Assembly: GCF_003719335.1 (NCBI RefSeq) | Contig: NZ_RIAS01000023.1 | Span: 1 to 64,000 of the forward strand | DNA: 64,000 nt | Source: Paenibacillus amylolyticus | GTDB taxonomy: Bacteria > Bacillota > Bacilli > Paenibacillales > Paenibacillaceae | Reading direction: 5' to 3' | Shown here: in pieces, positions 8,473-17,589 of the stretch | Layout of the letters: each line of letters opens with the position of its first letter | How positions within the stretch are numbered: the stretch's first letter is position 1 | Notes under the pieces: model-generated | What the model was told of the DNA's origin: nothing | Database searches by the model: none | Seen by the model: the letters and a program-made list of their open reading frames with translations, nothing else | Program-made: the position numbers and the translations under genes

Positions 8473-9453
8473 ATGTCGAGAATAGGCCAGCGTATCGCTG
8501 ATTTTCATTGTGATGCACTAAGCAAACTGCTGATGAAACCTGAACTTTCTTTTGTGAAAGCTTCCGAACTGGATGTCAATGTGGAACGCATGCAAGAAGG
8601 TGGTGTACATCTGCAGGCGTTTGCGATTTATTTGCCGGAAGTGCTGGGCCGAGGCAAGTTTGAACATGTCATGGGACAATTGGAGCTGTATCGTAAAAAG
8701 GTCGAGCATAGCGCACAGCGCTCCGGCGGGGTCAAGACACTGCTTTGGCGCGAACAGGTAGCAAACTTGCATACGGAGGCGGAAACCGCTCCATGGGGCT
8801 TAATGACATTGGAGGGGGTCGATGGGCTGGAGGGAAACCTGTTTTATCTGCAATTGTGTTTTCAGATGGGGGTACGCGTCGTTGGTCTTACATGGAATCA
8901 TGCCAATTGGGCAGCAGACGGAATTATGGAAAAGCGGGGGGCGGGTCTGACAGAGAAAGGCAAGGAACTGGTGCGTCTCTGCAATCAGATGGGAATGCTC
9001 CTGGATGTGTCTCATTTATCGGAAAAGGGGTTCTGGGAACTGGCCGATCTGAGCGAACGTCCTTTCATAGCCTCGCATTCAAACAGCTATAGCGTATGTC
9101 CGCATGTGCGTAACTTGAAGGATGACCAGGTTCAGGCCATAGTTGCAAGAGATGGACGTATTGGCTTGACGTTCGTACCCTGGTTTGTCAAAGAAGCGGA
9201 TGAGGTGCGTATACAGGATTTGCTGCCGCATATTGAGCAGATCTGTTCGCTTGGCGGGGCTCATCATCTGATGATGGGATCAGATTTTGACGGGATATCA
9301 ACCAAAATTCAGGGTCTGGAGCACGCGGGATGTTATCCGAAGTTGACAGAAATATTGCTGAAGCATTATGACGAAGCACTGGTACATGGTTGGTTATGGG
9401 GGAATGCGATGCGCTATCTCGGGGAACACTTGCCAGAGGGTAAACACGGGTAA
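8473..9453 (+). CDS. Membrane dipeptidase (peptidase M19 family)
   Basis: This 326-residue protein belongs to the renal-dipeptidase/M19 metallopeptidase family, which cleaves dipeptides with a dinuclear zinc centre. The metal-binding DFHCD motif is at residues 10-14, the bridging glutamate is in LEGVDGLEGN, and the histidines are in LDVSHLSEKGFWE and FIASHSNSYSVC. GSDFDGI follows near the C-terminus. Bacillota members often have no signal peptide and none is seen here. The AGGAGGGTGG site before ATG 8473 is strong. The substrate is not known. Confidence 0.92.
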   Translation: MSRIGQRIADFHCDALSKLLMKPELSFVKASELDVNVERMQEGGVHLQAFAIYLPEVLGRGKFEHVMGQLELYRKKVEHSAQRSGGVKTLLWREQVANLHTEAETAPWGLMTLEGVDGLEGNLFYLQLCFQMGVRVVGLTWNHANWAADGIMEKRGAGLTEKGKELVRLCNQMGMLLDVSHLSEKGFWELADLSERPFIASHSNSYSVCPHVRNLKDDQVQAIVARDGRIGLTFVPWFVKEADEVRIQDLLPHIEQICSLGGAHHLMMGSDFDGISTKIQGLEHAGCYPKLTEILLKHYDEALVHGWLWGNAMRYLGEHLPEGKHG

Positions 9454-9683
9454 ATTCAATTCATAAAGGACAGGATGAAAAGGAATAAAGCAGGAAGCAG
9501 AATGTAATAAATCTCACTTTTTTCAAAATAAGTGCCTCGAAATGGAAATGATTCAGCGAAAATAAGTGTATTTCATGAATTTTCATTAGTTTGTTTTCAT
9601 TTCACAGTAAAAAGGAGTATAATACCACTTGGATTGTTAAGAGCCTGTCTACAGGCCATAGATAAACAAGGAGTGAATTTACG

Positions 9684-10256
9684 ATGAGTAAAACAGTACC
9701 TGTGGGCGTATCCGCCCGTCACATTCATGTATCCCAAGAGCACGTTGACATTTTGTTCGGCAAAGGTTATGAACTGACTGAATTTAAACCTCTGTCCCAA
9801 CCCGGACAATATGCTGCGAACGAAACGGTAGCGGTCATTGGTTCCAAAGGACAGTTTGATAAAGTGCGTATCCTCGGACCTGTTCGTCCGGAAACACAAT
9901 TGGAAATCTCCATGACAGATTCTTTTGCGATCGGTGTAAAGGCACCTGTGCGTGAATCTGGAAGCATTGAGGGCACACCAGGCATCACAATCAAAGGCCC
10001 AGCTGGCGAAGTAACGATAGACAAAGGTGTCATTGTGGCCGCTCGTCACATCCACTTCCACACGTCCGATGCAGCAAAATGGGGCATTGAAGACAAACAA
10101 ATGTTAAAAGTTCGTTTGGGTGGGGATCGTGGTCTGGTATTGGAAAATGTACTGGCTCGTGTATCCGATTCCTTTGCACTGGATATGCACATCGATACAG
10201 ACGAAGCAAATGCAGCAGGCGCTCGCAATGGCGACACTGCTGAAATCATTGACTAA
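9684..10256 (+). CDS. pduL: Phosphate propanoyltransferase/phosphotransacetylase, PduL family
   Basis: PduL enzymes exchange the acyl group between CoA and phosphate (acetyl- or propionyl-phosphate). Both halves of the duplicated domain carry the zinc-binding RHIH motif: GVSARHIHVSQEH near residue 10 and IVAARHIHFHTSD near residue 115. At 190 residues it is the usual PduL length. It lacks an obvious microcompartment-targeting extension and stands alone, so a general phosphotransacetylase role is more likely than propanediol use. A TATAAT -10 element is at 9618-9623 and AAGGAG precedes the ATG. Confidence 0.9.
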   Translation: MSKTVPVGVSARHIHVSQEHVDILFGKGYELTEFKPLSQPGQYAANETVAVIGSKGQFDKVRILGPVRPETQLEISMTDSFAIGVKAPVRESGSIEGTPGITIKGPAGEVTIDKGVIVAARHIHFHTSDAAKWGIEDKQMLKVRLGGDRGLVLENVLARVSDSFALDMHIDTDEANAAGARNGDTAEIID

Positions 10257-10316
10257 TGATTCTACACGGCCTATAGCGTTGCAGTGCAACATGGAGGCTG
10301 GATATAAGTGACAATG

Positions 10317-10379
10317 ACCTGAGTACACTGGCAGAGGCAGTTCATCTTGAACTGTGCGTCAACGTGCTCAGGTTTTTTT
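10317..10379 (+). terminator. Intrinsic terminator after pduL
   Basis: ACCTGAG at 10317-10323 pairs with CTCAGGT at 10367-10373, enclosing an inner CAGTTC/GAACTG stem, and seven T residues follow. Confidence 0.85.
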
Positions 10380-10562
10380 GTATAAGGCTGATAGGACGGT
10401 AAAATGGAGTTGGTAGCGCCGTGTTTGCTTGTGGAACTACAGCCCAATTCATGTTATAATTTGCTGTAATGCTCTTTTGAAGCATGAGGAACCAAATGGT
10501 TGAATTTTGTGATGAAAAGAACGCTTTTTATGAATAGAGGCTGTAAGGAGTGACCGAAGGAA

Positions 10563-12119
10563 ATGGCTAAAGACTCAAAAAAGGATTACTCCCAATATTT
10601 TGATTTCTCCGATGCCAAAGTAATTTCGCAAGATGAATTCAGCAAAAAGATTAGAATTCGTGGCCGCGAGATTAATATCAAAGCGGAACCGAACCATCGT
10701 CAGGAGAAACAAAGGGGCAAGGAAGACATTCAGGTGCTGTATGAGACGGCTGTTCCCGAAGAGCTGAAAACGATCGGAAAGGGCAAGCATTATATCGTAT
10801 ACACTTATGGATGTCAGATGAATGAACACGACTCCGAGACGATCAAAGGTCTGCTGGAGACGATGGGGTATCAAGCTACGGAAGATCGCAAAGCGGCGGA
10901 TCTCATTTTACTTAACACGTGTGCGATTCGTGAAAACGCGGAAGACAAAGTATTTGGTGAACTGGGCCATCTAAAGACGCTTAAGCTGGAAAACCCAGGC
11001 TTATTGCTTGGCGTATGCGGGTGTATGTCTCAAGAAGAAGGTGTCGTTAACCGGATCATGCAGAAGCATGGTTTTGTTGACATGATCTTTGGTACCCACA
11101 ATGTACACCGTCTACCGCACCTGATTCAGGAAGCGCTCTTTAGTAAAGAGATGGTTGTCGAAGTGTGGTCTAAGGAAGGCGACATCATTGAGAACCTGCC
11201 GAAGAAACGGGAAGGCATGCGCGGCTGGGTAAACATTATGTATGGTTGCGACAAGTTCTGTACATATTGCATTGTACCGTTTACTCGGGGGAAAGAACGT
11301 AGCCGTCGTCCAGAGGACGTTATTGCAGAAGTAAGGGAACTGGCTAGACAGGGATTTAAGGAAATTACACTGCTAGGTCAGAATGTGAATGCGTACGGCA
11401 AGGATTTTACGGATCTGAAATACACCTTTGGTGACTTGATGGACGATATTCGTAAAATAGATATTCCACGCGTGCGTTTTACAACGAGCCATCCGCGTGA
11501 CTTCGATGATCATTTGATCGAGGTGCTTGCCAAAGGTGGCAATCTGGTGGAGCACATCCATCTGCCAGTGCAATCAGGCAGCACGGAAGTGCTCAAACGT
11601 ATGAGTCGTAAATATACGCGGGAACACTATTTGAATCTAGCGGCGAAGATCAAAGCGGCCATTCCAAACGTCGTTTTGACAACGGATTTCATTGTGGGAT
11701 TCCCTGGCGAAACGGACGAGCAGTTTGAGGATACGCTCTCTCTGGTTCGTGAAGTCGGTTATGATTTTGCCTATACGTACATCTACTCTCCACGTGAGGG
11801 TACGCCTGCAGCGGTGATGGAAGATAATGTACCGATGGAAGTGAAAAAAGAACGTCTGAAACGTTTGAACGAAACGGTGAACGAGTACAGCCAGCGCAGC
11901 AACGAGCAGCAACGTGGCAAGATTGTTGAAGTACTTGTCGAAGGCGAGAGCAAACGTAATTCGAATGTTCTGGCTGGACGTACACGCAGCAACAAGCTGG
12001 TTCATTTTGAAGGGCCTAAGGAACTGATCGGCACGTTTGTACAAGTTGAAATTACCGATCCGATGACGTTTTATATTCGCGGCAACTTGCTTACGGAGCC
12101 GGTAGCAGCGAATCAGTAA
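10563..12119 (+). CDS. miaB: tRNA-2-methylthio-N6-dimethylallyladenosine synthase MiaB
   Basis: MiaB adds the methylthio group to i6A37 of tRNAs reading UNN codons. An N-terminal methylthiotransferase domain carries three cluster cysteines, near residues 84 (CQMNEHDS), 120 (NTCAIREN) and 154 (GVCGCMS). The radical SAM motif YGCDKFCTYC is near residue 227, and a C-terminal TRAM domain ends the protein. The length of 518 and the roughly 70-residue N-terminal extension match the Bacillus YmcB form. ATG 10563 has only a weak upstream site (AAGGAG further up). ricA follows, as in Bacillus. Confidence 0.96.
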   Translation: MAKDSKKDYSQYFDFSDAKVISQDEFSKKIRIRGREINIKAEPNHRQEKQRGKEDIQVLYETAVPEELKTIGKGKHYIVYTYGCQMNEHDSETIKGLLETMGYQATEDRKAADLILLNTCAIRENAEDKVFGELGHLKTLKLENPGLLLGVCGCMSQEEGVVNRIMQKHGFVDMIFGTHNVHRLPHLIQEALFSKEMVVEVWSKEGDIIENLPKKREGMRGWVNIMYGCDKFCTYCIVPFTRGKERSRRPEDVIAEVRELARQGFKEITLLGQNVNAYGKDFTDLKYTFGDLMDDIRKIDIPRVRFTTSHPRDFDDHLIEVLAKGGNLVEHIHLPVQSGSTEVLKRMSRKYTREHYLNLAAKIKAAIPNVVLTTDFIVGFPGETDEQFEDTLSLVREVGYDFAYTYIYSPREGTPAAVMEDNVPMEVKKERLKRLNETVNEYSQRSNEQQRGKIVEVLVEGESKRNSNVLAGRTRSNKLVHFEGPKELIGTFVQVEITDPMTFYIRGNLLTEPVAANQ

Positions 12120-12179
12120 AATCTCATGAGATTTTCGGTCTCAATACCAACATCTCTTAATTAAGATGAATGTTTTTTT

Positions 12180-12360
12180 GAACTTAGGTCAAGTGTGCGA
12201 CGAGACATAGCGGAGGGGACGGAATCGATTCTGTAGAAACGAAGTGCTCGCCTTTATGGCTGGATTTTCCCCTTTGAGAAGGGGATCGAAAAAAATCCGG
12301 AGATAACAGCGATCGAAAGAACGATCCGAACCCGTAGCGGCTACCCAAGCCTTAGTCCAA
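12180..12360 (+). other. Structured intergenic element between miaB and ricA, possible dispersed repeat or RNA leader
   Basis: The 12120-12417 gap has no good coding sequence. It holds a long imperfect hairpin at about 12262-12299 (GGATTTT and CCCCTT arms pairing with AAGGGG and AAAATCC), then a GATCG..CGATC pair near 12311-12325. The text reads like intergenic repeats that recur in Paenibacillus genomes, but that is memory and not a search. A T-rich stretch at 12171-12178, after the palindrome CTTAATTAAG, may end the miaB transcript. Confidence 0.4.
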
Positions 12361-12417
12361 ACAATGTTTAACCGCAGTCTCATCCTTATATCATCTCATA
12401 CGAATGGAGCGATTACA

Positions 12418-12867
12418 GTGGCGCAGGAAGAAGTGCAGTACAACCATTATGGAATGCCAACCTACGATACGCGCAATCTGATCATACGCGACGACATTAT
12501 GGGAAAGGCCAAAGAACTGGCAGATATGCTCGGAACGAGCGAAGAAGTAAGACAGTTTCAACAGGCAGAAGCCAAAATCCGAGATCATGAGCGCATTCAG
12601 CAATTGATCGCAACGATTAAGAAAAAACAAAAAGAAATCGTTGCTTTCGAAAGTTTCAACAACAGTGCCATGGTTAGCAAAATTGAACAGGAAATTGATG
12701 ACTTGCAAAACGAACTGGACAGCATTCCGCTAGTAACAGAATTCCAGCAGAGTCAAAGTGACATCAATTATCTGCTTCAACTAGTTATTTCGGTGATTCG
12801 GGATACAGTATCGGAAAAAGTCAATGTCGAAGCTGGAACGGATTCACCTCCGACCAGCTGCGGTTAA
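12418..12867 (+). CDS. ricA: RicA (YmcA), Y-complex regulatory subunit
   Basis: YmcA/RicA forms a complex with YlbF (RicF) and YaaT (RicT) that guides RNase Y maturation of operon mRNAs and promotes Spo0A phosphorelay activity. The protein has the YlbF/YmcA helical core (AKELADMLGTSEEV, QQLIATIKKKQKE, LDSIPLVTEFQQSQ, DINYLLQLV) and ends with a cysteine near the C-terminus, as in YmcA, which helps hold an iron-sulfur cluster. The start is GTG 12418 because GGAGCG lies eight bases upstream; an upstream in-frame ATG (12364) has no such site. miaB lies immediately upstream, the B. subtilis order. Confidence 0.88.
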   Translation: MAQEEVQYNHYGMPTYDTRNLIIRDDIMGKAKELADMLGTSEEVRQFQQAEAKIRDHERIQQLIATIKKKQKEIVAFESFNNSAMVSKIEQEIDDLQNELDSIPLVTEFQQSQSDINYLLQLVISVIRDTVSEKVNVEAGTDSPPTSCG

Positions 12868-12874
12868 ATGAACG

Positions 12875-12905
12875 GAAGGGTGCGGACGCAGTCCGCGCCT
12901 TTTTT
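12875..12905 (+). terminator. Intrinsic terminator after ricA
   Basis: AAGGGTGCGGAC pairs with GTCCGCGCCTT around a GCA loop and runs into a T-tract. Confidence 0.85.
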
Positions 12906-12998
12906 GACATCATGGAGATCAATGAACCCCGAATGAAGCAACGAAAAAGACATCTAGAGTGAGTTAAACAACGTGTGGAATAGAAGGAGAAATGAAAC

Positions 12999-13403
12999 AT
13001 GAGTATTTTGGACAAAATGGTGGAAGACGGCGATGGCCGATTCTGGGGATTTCTTGGGTGCCGATATATCAAGGGCAACAAACAAGAAGTCCAGATTGCG
13101 CTGACAGCAGGAGAGCATCATACCAACTCGATGGGCATAATTCATGGTGGTGTGTTGACCTCATTGATGGATCAGGCGATGGGCATGGTCGCAACAGCTG
13201 CTATGGAGGTCGATAGTTGTGTCACCACAAACCTCAATGTACATTTTCTGGCTCCAATGAGTCAGGGCGAGTTAATCGTAACGTCAACCGTGTTGCACCA
13301 AGCTGGGCGTAGCATCACGACCCAATCTGAGGTTCGCGATGCCTCAGGAACGCTGGGATGTATGGCTACAGCGACGTTCCGTGTGGCCAAATCGAGAGCC
13401 TGA
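12999..13403 (+). CDS. PaaI family hotdog-fold thioesterase
   Basis: The 134-residue protein has the hotdog thioesterase core: HHTNSMGIIHGGVLTSLMDQ contains the conserved HGG and the catalytic acidic residue in the central helix, and NLNVHFLAPMSQGEL follows. Such enzymes hydrolyse acyl-CoA or aryl-CoA thioesters. ATG 12999 follows AGAAGGAG. The promoter of the NAD operon begins right after it, so it is probably a separate unit. The substrate cannot be read from the sequence. Confidence 0.88.
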   Translation: MSILDKMVEDGDGRFWGFLGCRYIKGNKQEVQIALTAGEHHTNSMGIIHGGVLTSLMDQAMGMVATAAMEVDSCVTTNLNVHFLAPMSQGELIVTSTVLHQAGRSITTQSEVRDASGTLGCMATATFRVAKSRA

Positions 13404-13425
13404 AGACGGAAAACGGAGTCCACTG

Positions 13426-13466
13426 TTGACAAAAGTTATTATTATGTCATAATGAGATTATCAAAA
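13426..13466 (+). promoter_or_regulatory. Promoter and palindromic operator of the NAD salvage operon
   Basis: TTGACA at 13426-13431 and CATAAT at 13448-13453 are 16 bases apart. The -10 is inside an exact palindrome, ATTATG-T-CATAAT (13441-13453), and overlaps a second one, ATAAT-GAG-ATTAT. This is a natural binding place for the Nudix-winged-helix protein encoded next (inference). Confidence 0.55.
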
Positions 13467-13487
13467 TGAATATAGTCGGTGGTGCCC

Positions 13488-14297
13488 ATGAGCGAAAACA
13501 ACAAACACGTTAACACTGAATCAGCAAACGATGAACTGGAAGCACGTAATTATAGTTCCAAAAAATATCGTACCCCAGACGGGGTTCCTGCAGATATCGT
13601 CATGTTCACCTTGACGAAGCGGGAGCGCAAAACAGTAACGAAAACCCTCCCGATTCGGGAGTTGAAGGTTATGTTAATTAAACGCAAGGGCTGGCCGTTT
13701 GCCGGAAGGTGGGCATTGCCTGGTGGATTTTGCCAAGAGAATGAGTCCATTTACGGTGCGGCGAAGCGCGAACTGATGGAGGAGACCGGTGTAGACGGCG
13801 GGCATCTCGAATATCTGAACGTTTACAGTCAGCCTGGGCGTGACCCCAGAGGTTGGATTATCTCTCATGCCTTCTTTGCACTTGTAGAGGAATGGATGCT
13901 TGAACACAGGCAGGCAGCGGATGATGCGGAAGATGTCGGGTTGTTTACGATCCAGGAGGCACTGGAAGAGCTGGAACTCGCCTTTGATCACAGAACGATC
14001 ATCGAAGATGCATACAGACGAATCCAGCAACAGATGCTGGAGACAACGATTGCGAGACAGTTTTTGCCGCGTGATTTTACGTTAAGTGAATTATATCAGG
14101 TCATCCAGAGTGTTGTACCCGATTTCGAAGAGCCTAATTTTATTCGTAAAATAACATCTACACGCAGCCGTAAAGGGATTGTCGAGGAGGTACGTGACGA
14201 TGAGGGCAATCTGGTCAGCTCCAATCAGTACTCCCAACGTCCAGCACAGTTGTATCGATTTACTGAACTAGTGCCGCGTTTATCCATCTATACGTAA
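13488..14297 (+). CDS. Nudix domain protein with C-terminal winged-helix region, NrtR-like regulator
   Basis: The N-terminal half is a Nudix domain with the complete box GFCQEN-E-x7-REL-x-EE-x-GV near residues 83-105. The C-terminal 100 residues (FLPRDFTLSELYQVIQSV, then IRKITSTRSRKG) match the winged-helix part of NrtR-type proteins, where the Nudix domain senses ADP-ribose and the wing binds DNA. Its place ahead of nicotinamidase and pncB strongly supports control of NAD salvage. Because the Nudix box is intact, an ADP-ribose pyrophosphatase activity is also possible. ATG 13488 is preceded only by a weak GGTGG site. Confidence 0.8.
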   Translation: MSENNKHVNTESANDELEARNYSSKKYRTPDGVPADIVMFTLTKRERKTVTKTLPIRELKVMLIKRKGWPFAGRWALPGGFCQENESIYGAAKRELMEETGVDGGHLEYLNVYSQPGRDPRGWIISHAFFALVEEWMLEHRQAADDAEDVGLFTIQEALEELELAFDHRTIIEDAYRRIQQQMLETTIARQFLPRDFTLSELYQVIQSVVPDFEEPNFIRKITSTRSRKGIVEEVRDDEGNLVSSNQYSQRPAQLYRFTELVPRLSIYT

Positions 14298-14426
14298 AAA
14301 AGGGTCTCGATGTATCCCAAGCATGTTACGTATGAAGCCAGTTTGGAATGAACGCTTTTGGTCAGCTAGGTAAGATGAGTTTTGCATGATGCATTCAACC
14401 ATATTCAAACCAAGGGAGTGTGGACG

Positions 14427-14984
14427 ATGAAAGCATTGATTGTGATCGATTTTACACGAGATTTTGTGACGGGAGCATTGCCAGTGGGTCAACCGGCCGT
14501 AGAGATTGAGGAAACGGTAGCGGAGATTACCGAGGCGTACCTCAATAATAAAGATGAAGTGATCATGGCAGTAGATCTGCATGAAAAAAATGATCCTTAT
14601 CATCCGGAAACGGTGCTTTTCCCGCCTCATAACATCCGTGACACAGAGGGAAGACAGCTATACGGCCGTCTTGCCGAGGTAATGGAGAAGCACGTGAGTG
14701 AAATTCGGTGGATGGATAAAACGAGATATAGCGCGTTCTGCGGAACAGACCTGGAGCTGAAGCTGCGCGAACGAGGCATAACGGATATTGCGCTAATCGG
14801 GGTATGTACAGATATATGTGTATTACATACCGCTGTGGATGCCTATAACAAAGGATTCCATATTACGATCTATGAGGATGCTGTAGCCAGTTTTAACCCT
14901 GCAGGTCATGAATGGGCGCTTGGACACTTTCGTTCGAGCATGGGGGCACAAGTGGTTAAGGCAAGTGAAACGATTTTGGCCTGA
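14427..14984 (+). CDS. pncA: Nicotinamidase / isochorismatase-family cysteine hydrolase
   Basis: The product (185 residues) shows the Asp-Lys-Cys triad of the isochorismatase superfamily: D in VIDFTRDF near residue 10, K in WMDKTRYSAF, and C in GVCTDICVLHTA near residue 131. Nicotinamidases turn nicotinamide into nicotinate, which PncB, encoded next, loads onto PRPP. ATG 14427 follows AAGGGAG at 14412-14418. The DLHEKNDPYHPE block corresponds to the metal-binding region of nicotinamidases. Operon context makes nicotinamidase the best call. Confidence 0.85.
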   Translation: MKALIVIDFTRDFVTGALPVGQPAVEIEETVAEITEAYLNNKDEVIMAVDLHEKNDPYHPETVLFPPHNIRDTEGRQLYGRLAEVMEKHVSEIRWMDKTRYSAFCGTDLELKLRERGITDIALIGVCTDICVLHTAVDAYNKGFHITIYEDAVASFNPAGHEWALGHFRSSMGAQVVKASETILA

Positions 14985-15067
14985 TTCGCCACCGAAGATT
15001 GCGGTGTAATCAGCTTTAAGCCCGTATTTTCAGGAATGATCTGAGAAGCGAGCGGAAGTCAGAGAGG

Positions 15068-16531
15068 ATGAGACAAATGCAGACAACAAGCCTGGCTTTA
15101 CATACGGATAAATATCAGATCAACATGATGTATGCGCACTGGGTGAATGGTACACACAAACGGAAGGCGGTATTTGAAGCCTACTTCCGTAAGCTTCCTT
15201 TTGGCAACGGATATGCCGTATTTGCCGGATTGGAGCGTATTGTGAATTATATCAGCCAGCTACGCTTCACGATGGAGGACATCAAGTTTTTATCCAAACA
15301 ACCAGAGAACTATGACCCGGTCTTTCTGGAGGAATTGCTTCAGTTCTCTTTCCAGGGAACGATTCATTCCATGAAGGAAGGTGCAATTGTTTTTCCTGAC
15401 GAACCGCTCATTCGGGTTGAAGGAACGATTATGGAAACGCAATTGGTGGAAACAGCGATACTTAACTTCATGAATTATCAGACGCTGATTGCAACGAAAG
15501 CTTCTCGCATTAAACAGGTGGCGCAGCAAGATACATTGCTTGAATTCGGAACACGCCGTGCACAAGAAGCGGATGCTGCGATTTGGGGTGCACGTGCTTC
15601 ATATGTTGCCGGTTTTCATGCGACATCCAATATGCTGGCTGGTGAACAGTTTGGCATTCCGACAGCAGGCACACACGCACATTCCTGGGTGCAGAGTTTT
15701 ATGACGGAGCAGGAGGCGTTTGATGCGTATGCAAGAGTGCTGCCGGATCAGGTGACGCTACTCGTGGATACGTTTGATACGCTGAATAGCGGCGTGCCTC
15801 ATGCGATCAAAACAGCCAAGTGGCTGGAGAGTCAAGGCAAAAAGATGAATGCTATTCGTCTGGATAGCGGAGACCTTGCCTATCTTTCGATTCAGGCCCG
15901 TCAGATGTTGGATGAAGCCGGACTGGACTATGTGAAAATCGTAGCTTCGAATGATCTCGATGAAAATACGATCTTTAACTTGAAAGCTCAAGGTGCGCGG
16001 ATCGACACATGGGGTGTCGGTACACAGTTGATTACAGCATCGGATCAGCCTTCTTTGGGAGGCGTCTACAAGCTGGTAGAGCGTGAAGTGAACGGAGAAA
16101 TGTTGCCAACGCTTAAAATATCGGCAAATCCCGAGAAGGTGTCTACACCGGGTAAAAAAGAAGTCTTCCGCATCATTGATCCGAAGCATGGCAAAGCTAT
16201 TGCGGATTATATCTGCTATCCGGATGAGGAGCAGCCGCTCCAGGGAGGACCGCTCAAGCTGTTCAACCCGCTACATCCTTATCTGAAAAAAACGGTAACC
16301 CGTTATGAAGCAGTTAACATGCTGGAGCCGATATTTGTGCATGGACGTAAAGTGTATGAGCTGCCTACGCTCGATGAAATACGTGCGTATCATAAGGAGC
16401 AGTTAAACCTTTTCTGGCCGGAGTACCAACGGAAGCTGAACCCGGAAATTTACCGTGTGAACATCAGCCCGGCCGCATGGAATATGAAGCAAAAGCTGAT
16501 TGCTGAGCATGTGAAATCAACGGAAGAGTAA
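15068..16531 (+). CDS. pncB: Nicotinate phosphoribosyltransferase
   Basis: PncB makes nicotinate mononucleotide from nicotinate and PRPP, with ATP hydrolysis, in the Preiss-Handler route to NAD. The 487-residue protein carries LHTDKYQINMMYAHW at the start, FGTRRAQEADAAIWGARA, GTHAHSWVQSF, and AIRLDSGDLAYLS, all characteristic of the family. The start is either ATG 15068 or ATG 15077; AGAGAGG at 15061-15067 favours 15077. It is the last gene of the regulator-pncA-pncB unit and is followed by a terminator. Confidence 0.95.
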   Translation: MRQMQTTSLALHTDKYQINMMYAHWVNGTHKRKAVFEAYFRKLPFGNGYAVFAGLERIVNYISQLRFTMEDIKFLSKQPENYDPVFLEELLQFSFQGTIHSMKEGAIVFPDEPLIRVEGTIMETQLVETAILNFMNYQTLIATKASRIKQVAQQDTLLEFGTRRAQEADAAIWGARASYVAGFHATSNMLAGEQFGIPTAGTHAHSWVQSFMTEQEAFDAYARVLPDQVTLLVDTFDTLNSGVPHAIKTAKWLESQGKKMNAIRLDSGDLAYLSIQARQMLDEAGLDYVKIVASNDLDENTIFNLKAQGARIDTWGVGTQLITASDQPSLGGVYKLVEREVNGEMLPTLKISANPEKVSTPGKKEVFRIIDPKHGKAIADYICYPDEEQPLQGGPLKLFNPLHPYLKKTVTRYEAVNMLEPIFVHGRKVYELPTLDEIRAYHKEQLNLFWPEYQRKLNPEIYRVNISPAAWNMKQKLIAEHVKSTEE

Positions 16532-16556
16532 TATCATAGCTGTATGTGAGAATCAG

Positions 16557-16597
16557 GAAGGCATAACCGGTAGGAATTACTGGCTTATGCCTTTTTG
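16557..16597 (+). terminator. Intrinsic terminator after pncB
   Basis: AAGGCATAA pairs with TTATGCCTT, with an inner GGTA/TACT pairing, followed by a T-run. Confidence 0.85.
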
Positions 16598-16931
16598 ATA
16601 TGATTGAAACGATGACGATTTTCAATTAACATGTGTGCAGTTTCATAGAAGTATGCTGGAGGAAGATGTATACTCTCTGAATAAGCAATAATTATGAAGC
16701 GACTTTTGCATAGCATCCCATCCATTGCATTACCTATTCCAAGCGTTCTCCGAAGTAAGATCAAATCAATTATTTCTCGGGAAAGCGCAGGAAACGCCAA
16801 ATGCCGCCACATTTCGAAATTTACTTCGTCAGGAGGGGGAACCCTTTAGAAGAACAGTTGACCAGGAATGAAAATCAACACTGTTTCAAACTGATGTCAG
16901 CAGGGGATGAAAGGTAGAGGAGGGCTGGCTG
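16598..16931. other. Gene-free interval between pncB and a membrane protein gene
   Basis: No convincing gene, repeat or RNA was seen. A 75-codon open frame on the minus strand has no ribosome binding site. AGGTAGAGGAGG just before 16932 serves the next gene. Confidence 0.5.
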
Positions 16932-17576
16932 ATGACATATATGCTTGGACTGCTATGGGTTGCATTTATAGCTTATGCGCTGTTTATGGCGCCGGGGAAC
17001 TCTCCCGCGAATGATCCGATATTCAAAGAATTACTTACATTGCAGAGCAGGGAGCCATGGCTACTGACAGTGTTTTCATGGCTGGGCATTTTTCCAGCTG
17101 TTTTTGCATGTATTTTACTTCGGAAATCAAAGGTAGCATCGAAGGGGCAGCGGATACCAGCCTGGCCGTTTGTCTTGTTTTCTTTTGGACTTGGAGCATT
17201 TGCGTTATTGCCCTATTTTGCGCTGATTTCACCATCCCGAACAGGCATGCATGATCCAGCACAATCTGTTAAACAGTCGAAACGAGGTGTTTCGCGAGTG
17301 GTATCGCATAAGCTGACCCATCTAATCCTGTTGTTTCTAACAATAGGATCAGCACTTTATGCGTTGACCGAAGGCAATCCCGATCGTTTCATGGATGCAT
17401 TTTATCAATCCTCGTTTGTACATATCATGACGATTGATTTCGTAGTACTGACGTTACTATCTGCGTATGCTATCTTTCGGGATGCCAGAGTGAACGGACG
17501 AACAAGAAGCTGGGCGTGGGTAGGGTTACTGCCGCTTGCAGGGCCATTATTATATCTGATCACGGAACGAAAATAA
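16932..17576 (+). CDS. Multi-pass membrane protein of unknown function
   Basis: The 214-residue product has about six hydrophobic segments: residues 3-20, 45-63, 78-100, 130-147, 160-180 and 190-210. No signal peptide or catalytic motif was recognised. The last two segments, with RDARVNGR and the GLLPLAGPLLYLI end, resemble small integral membrane proteins of the DUF2834 type, but this is a weak likeness. It ends five bases before the ribosome binding site of the following oxidoreductase gene, so the two are probably cotranscribed. Function unknown. Confidence 0.75.
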   Translation: MTYMLGLLWVAFIAYALFMAPGNSPANDPIFKELLTLQSREPWLLTVFSWLGIFPAVFACILLRKSKVASKGQRIPAWPFVLFSFGLGAFALLPYFALISPSRTGMHDPAQSVKQSKRGVSRVVSHKLTHLILLFLTIGSALYALTEGNPDRFMDAFYQSSFVHIMTIDFVVLTLLSAYAIFRDARVNGRTRSWAWVGLLPLAGPLLYLITERK

Positions 17577-17589
17577 GGAGATGAGACAG

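Noticed and set aside
12189..12383. 64-codon minus-strand open frame in the miaB-ricA gap
   Set aside because: It lies wholly across the inverted-repeat element, has no ribosome binding site and shows no protein-like pattern; structure explains the open frame better.
16585..16812. 75-codon minus-strand frame between pncB and the membrane protein gene
   Set aside because: No ribosome binding site, no recognised similarity, and it begins inside the pncB terminator.
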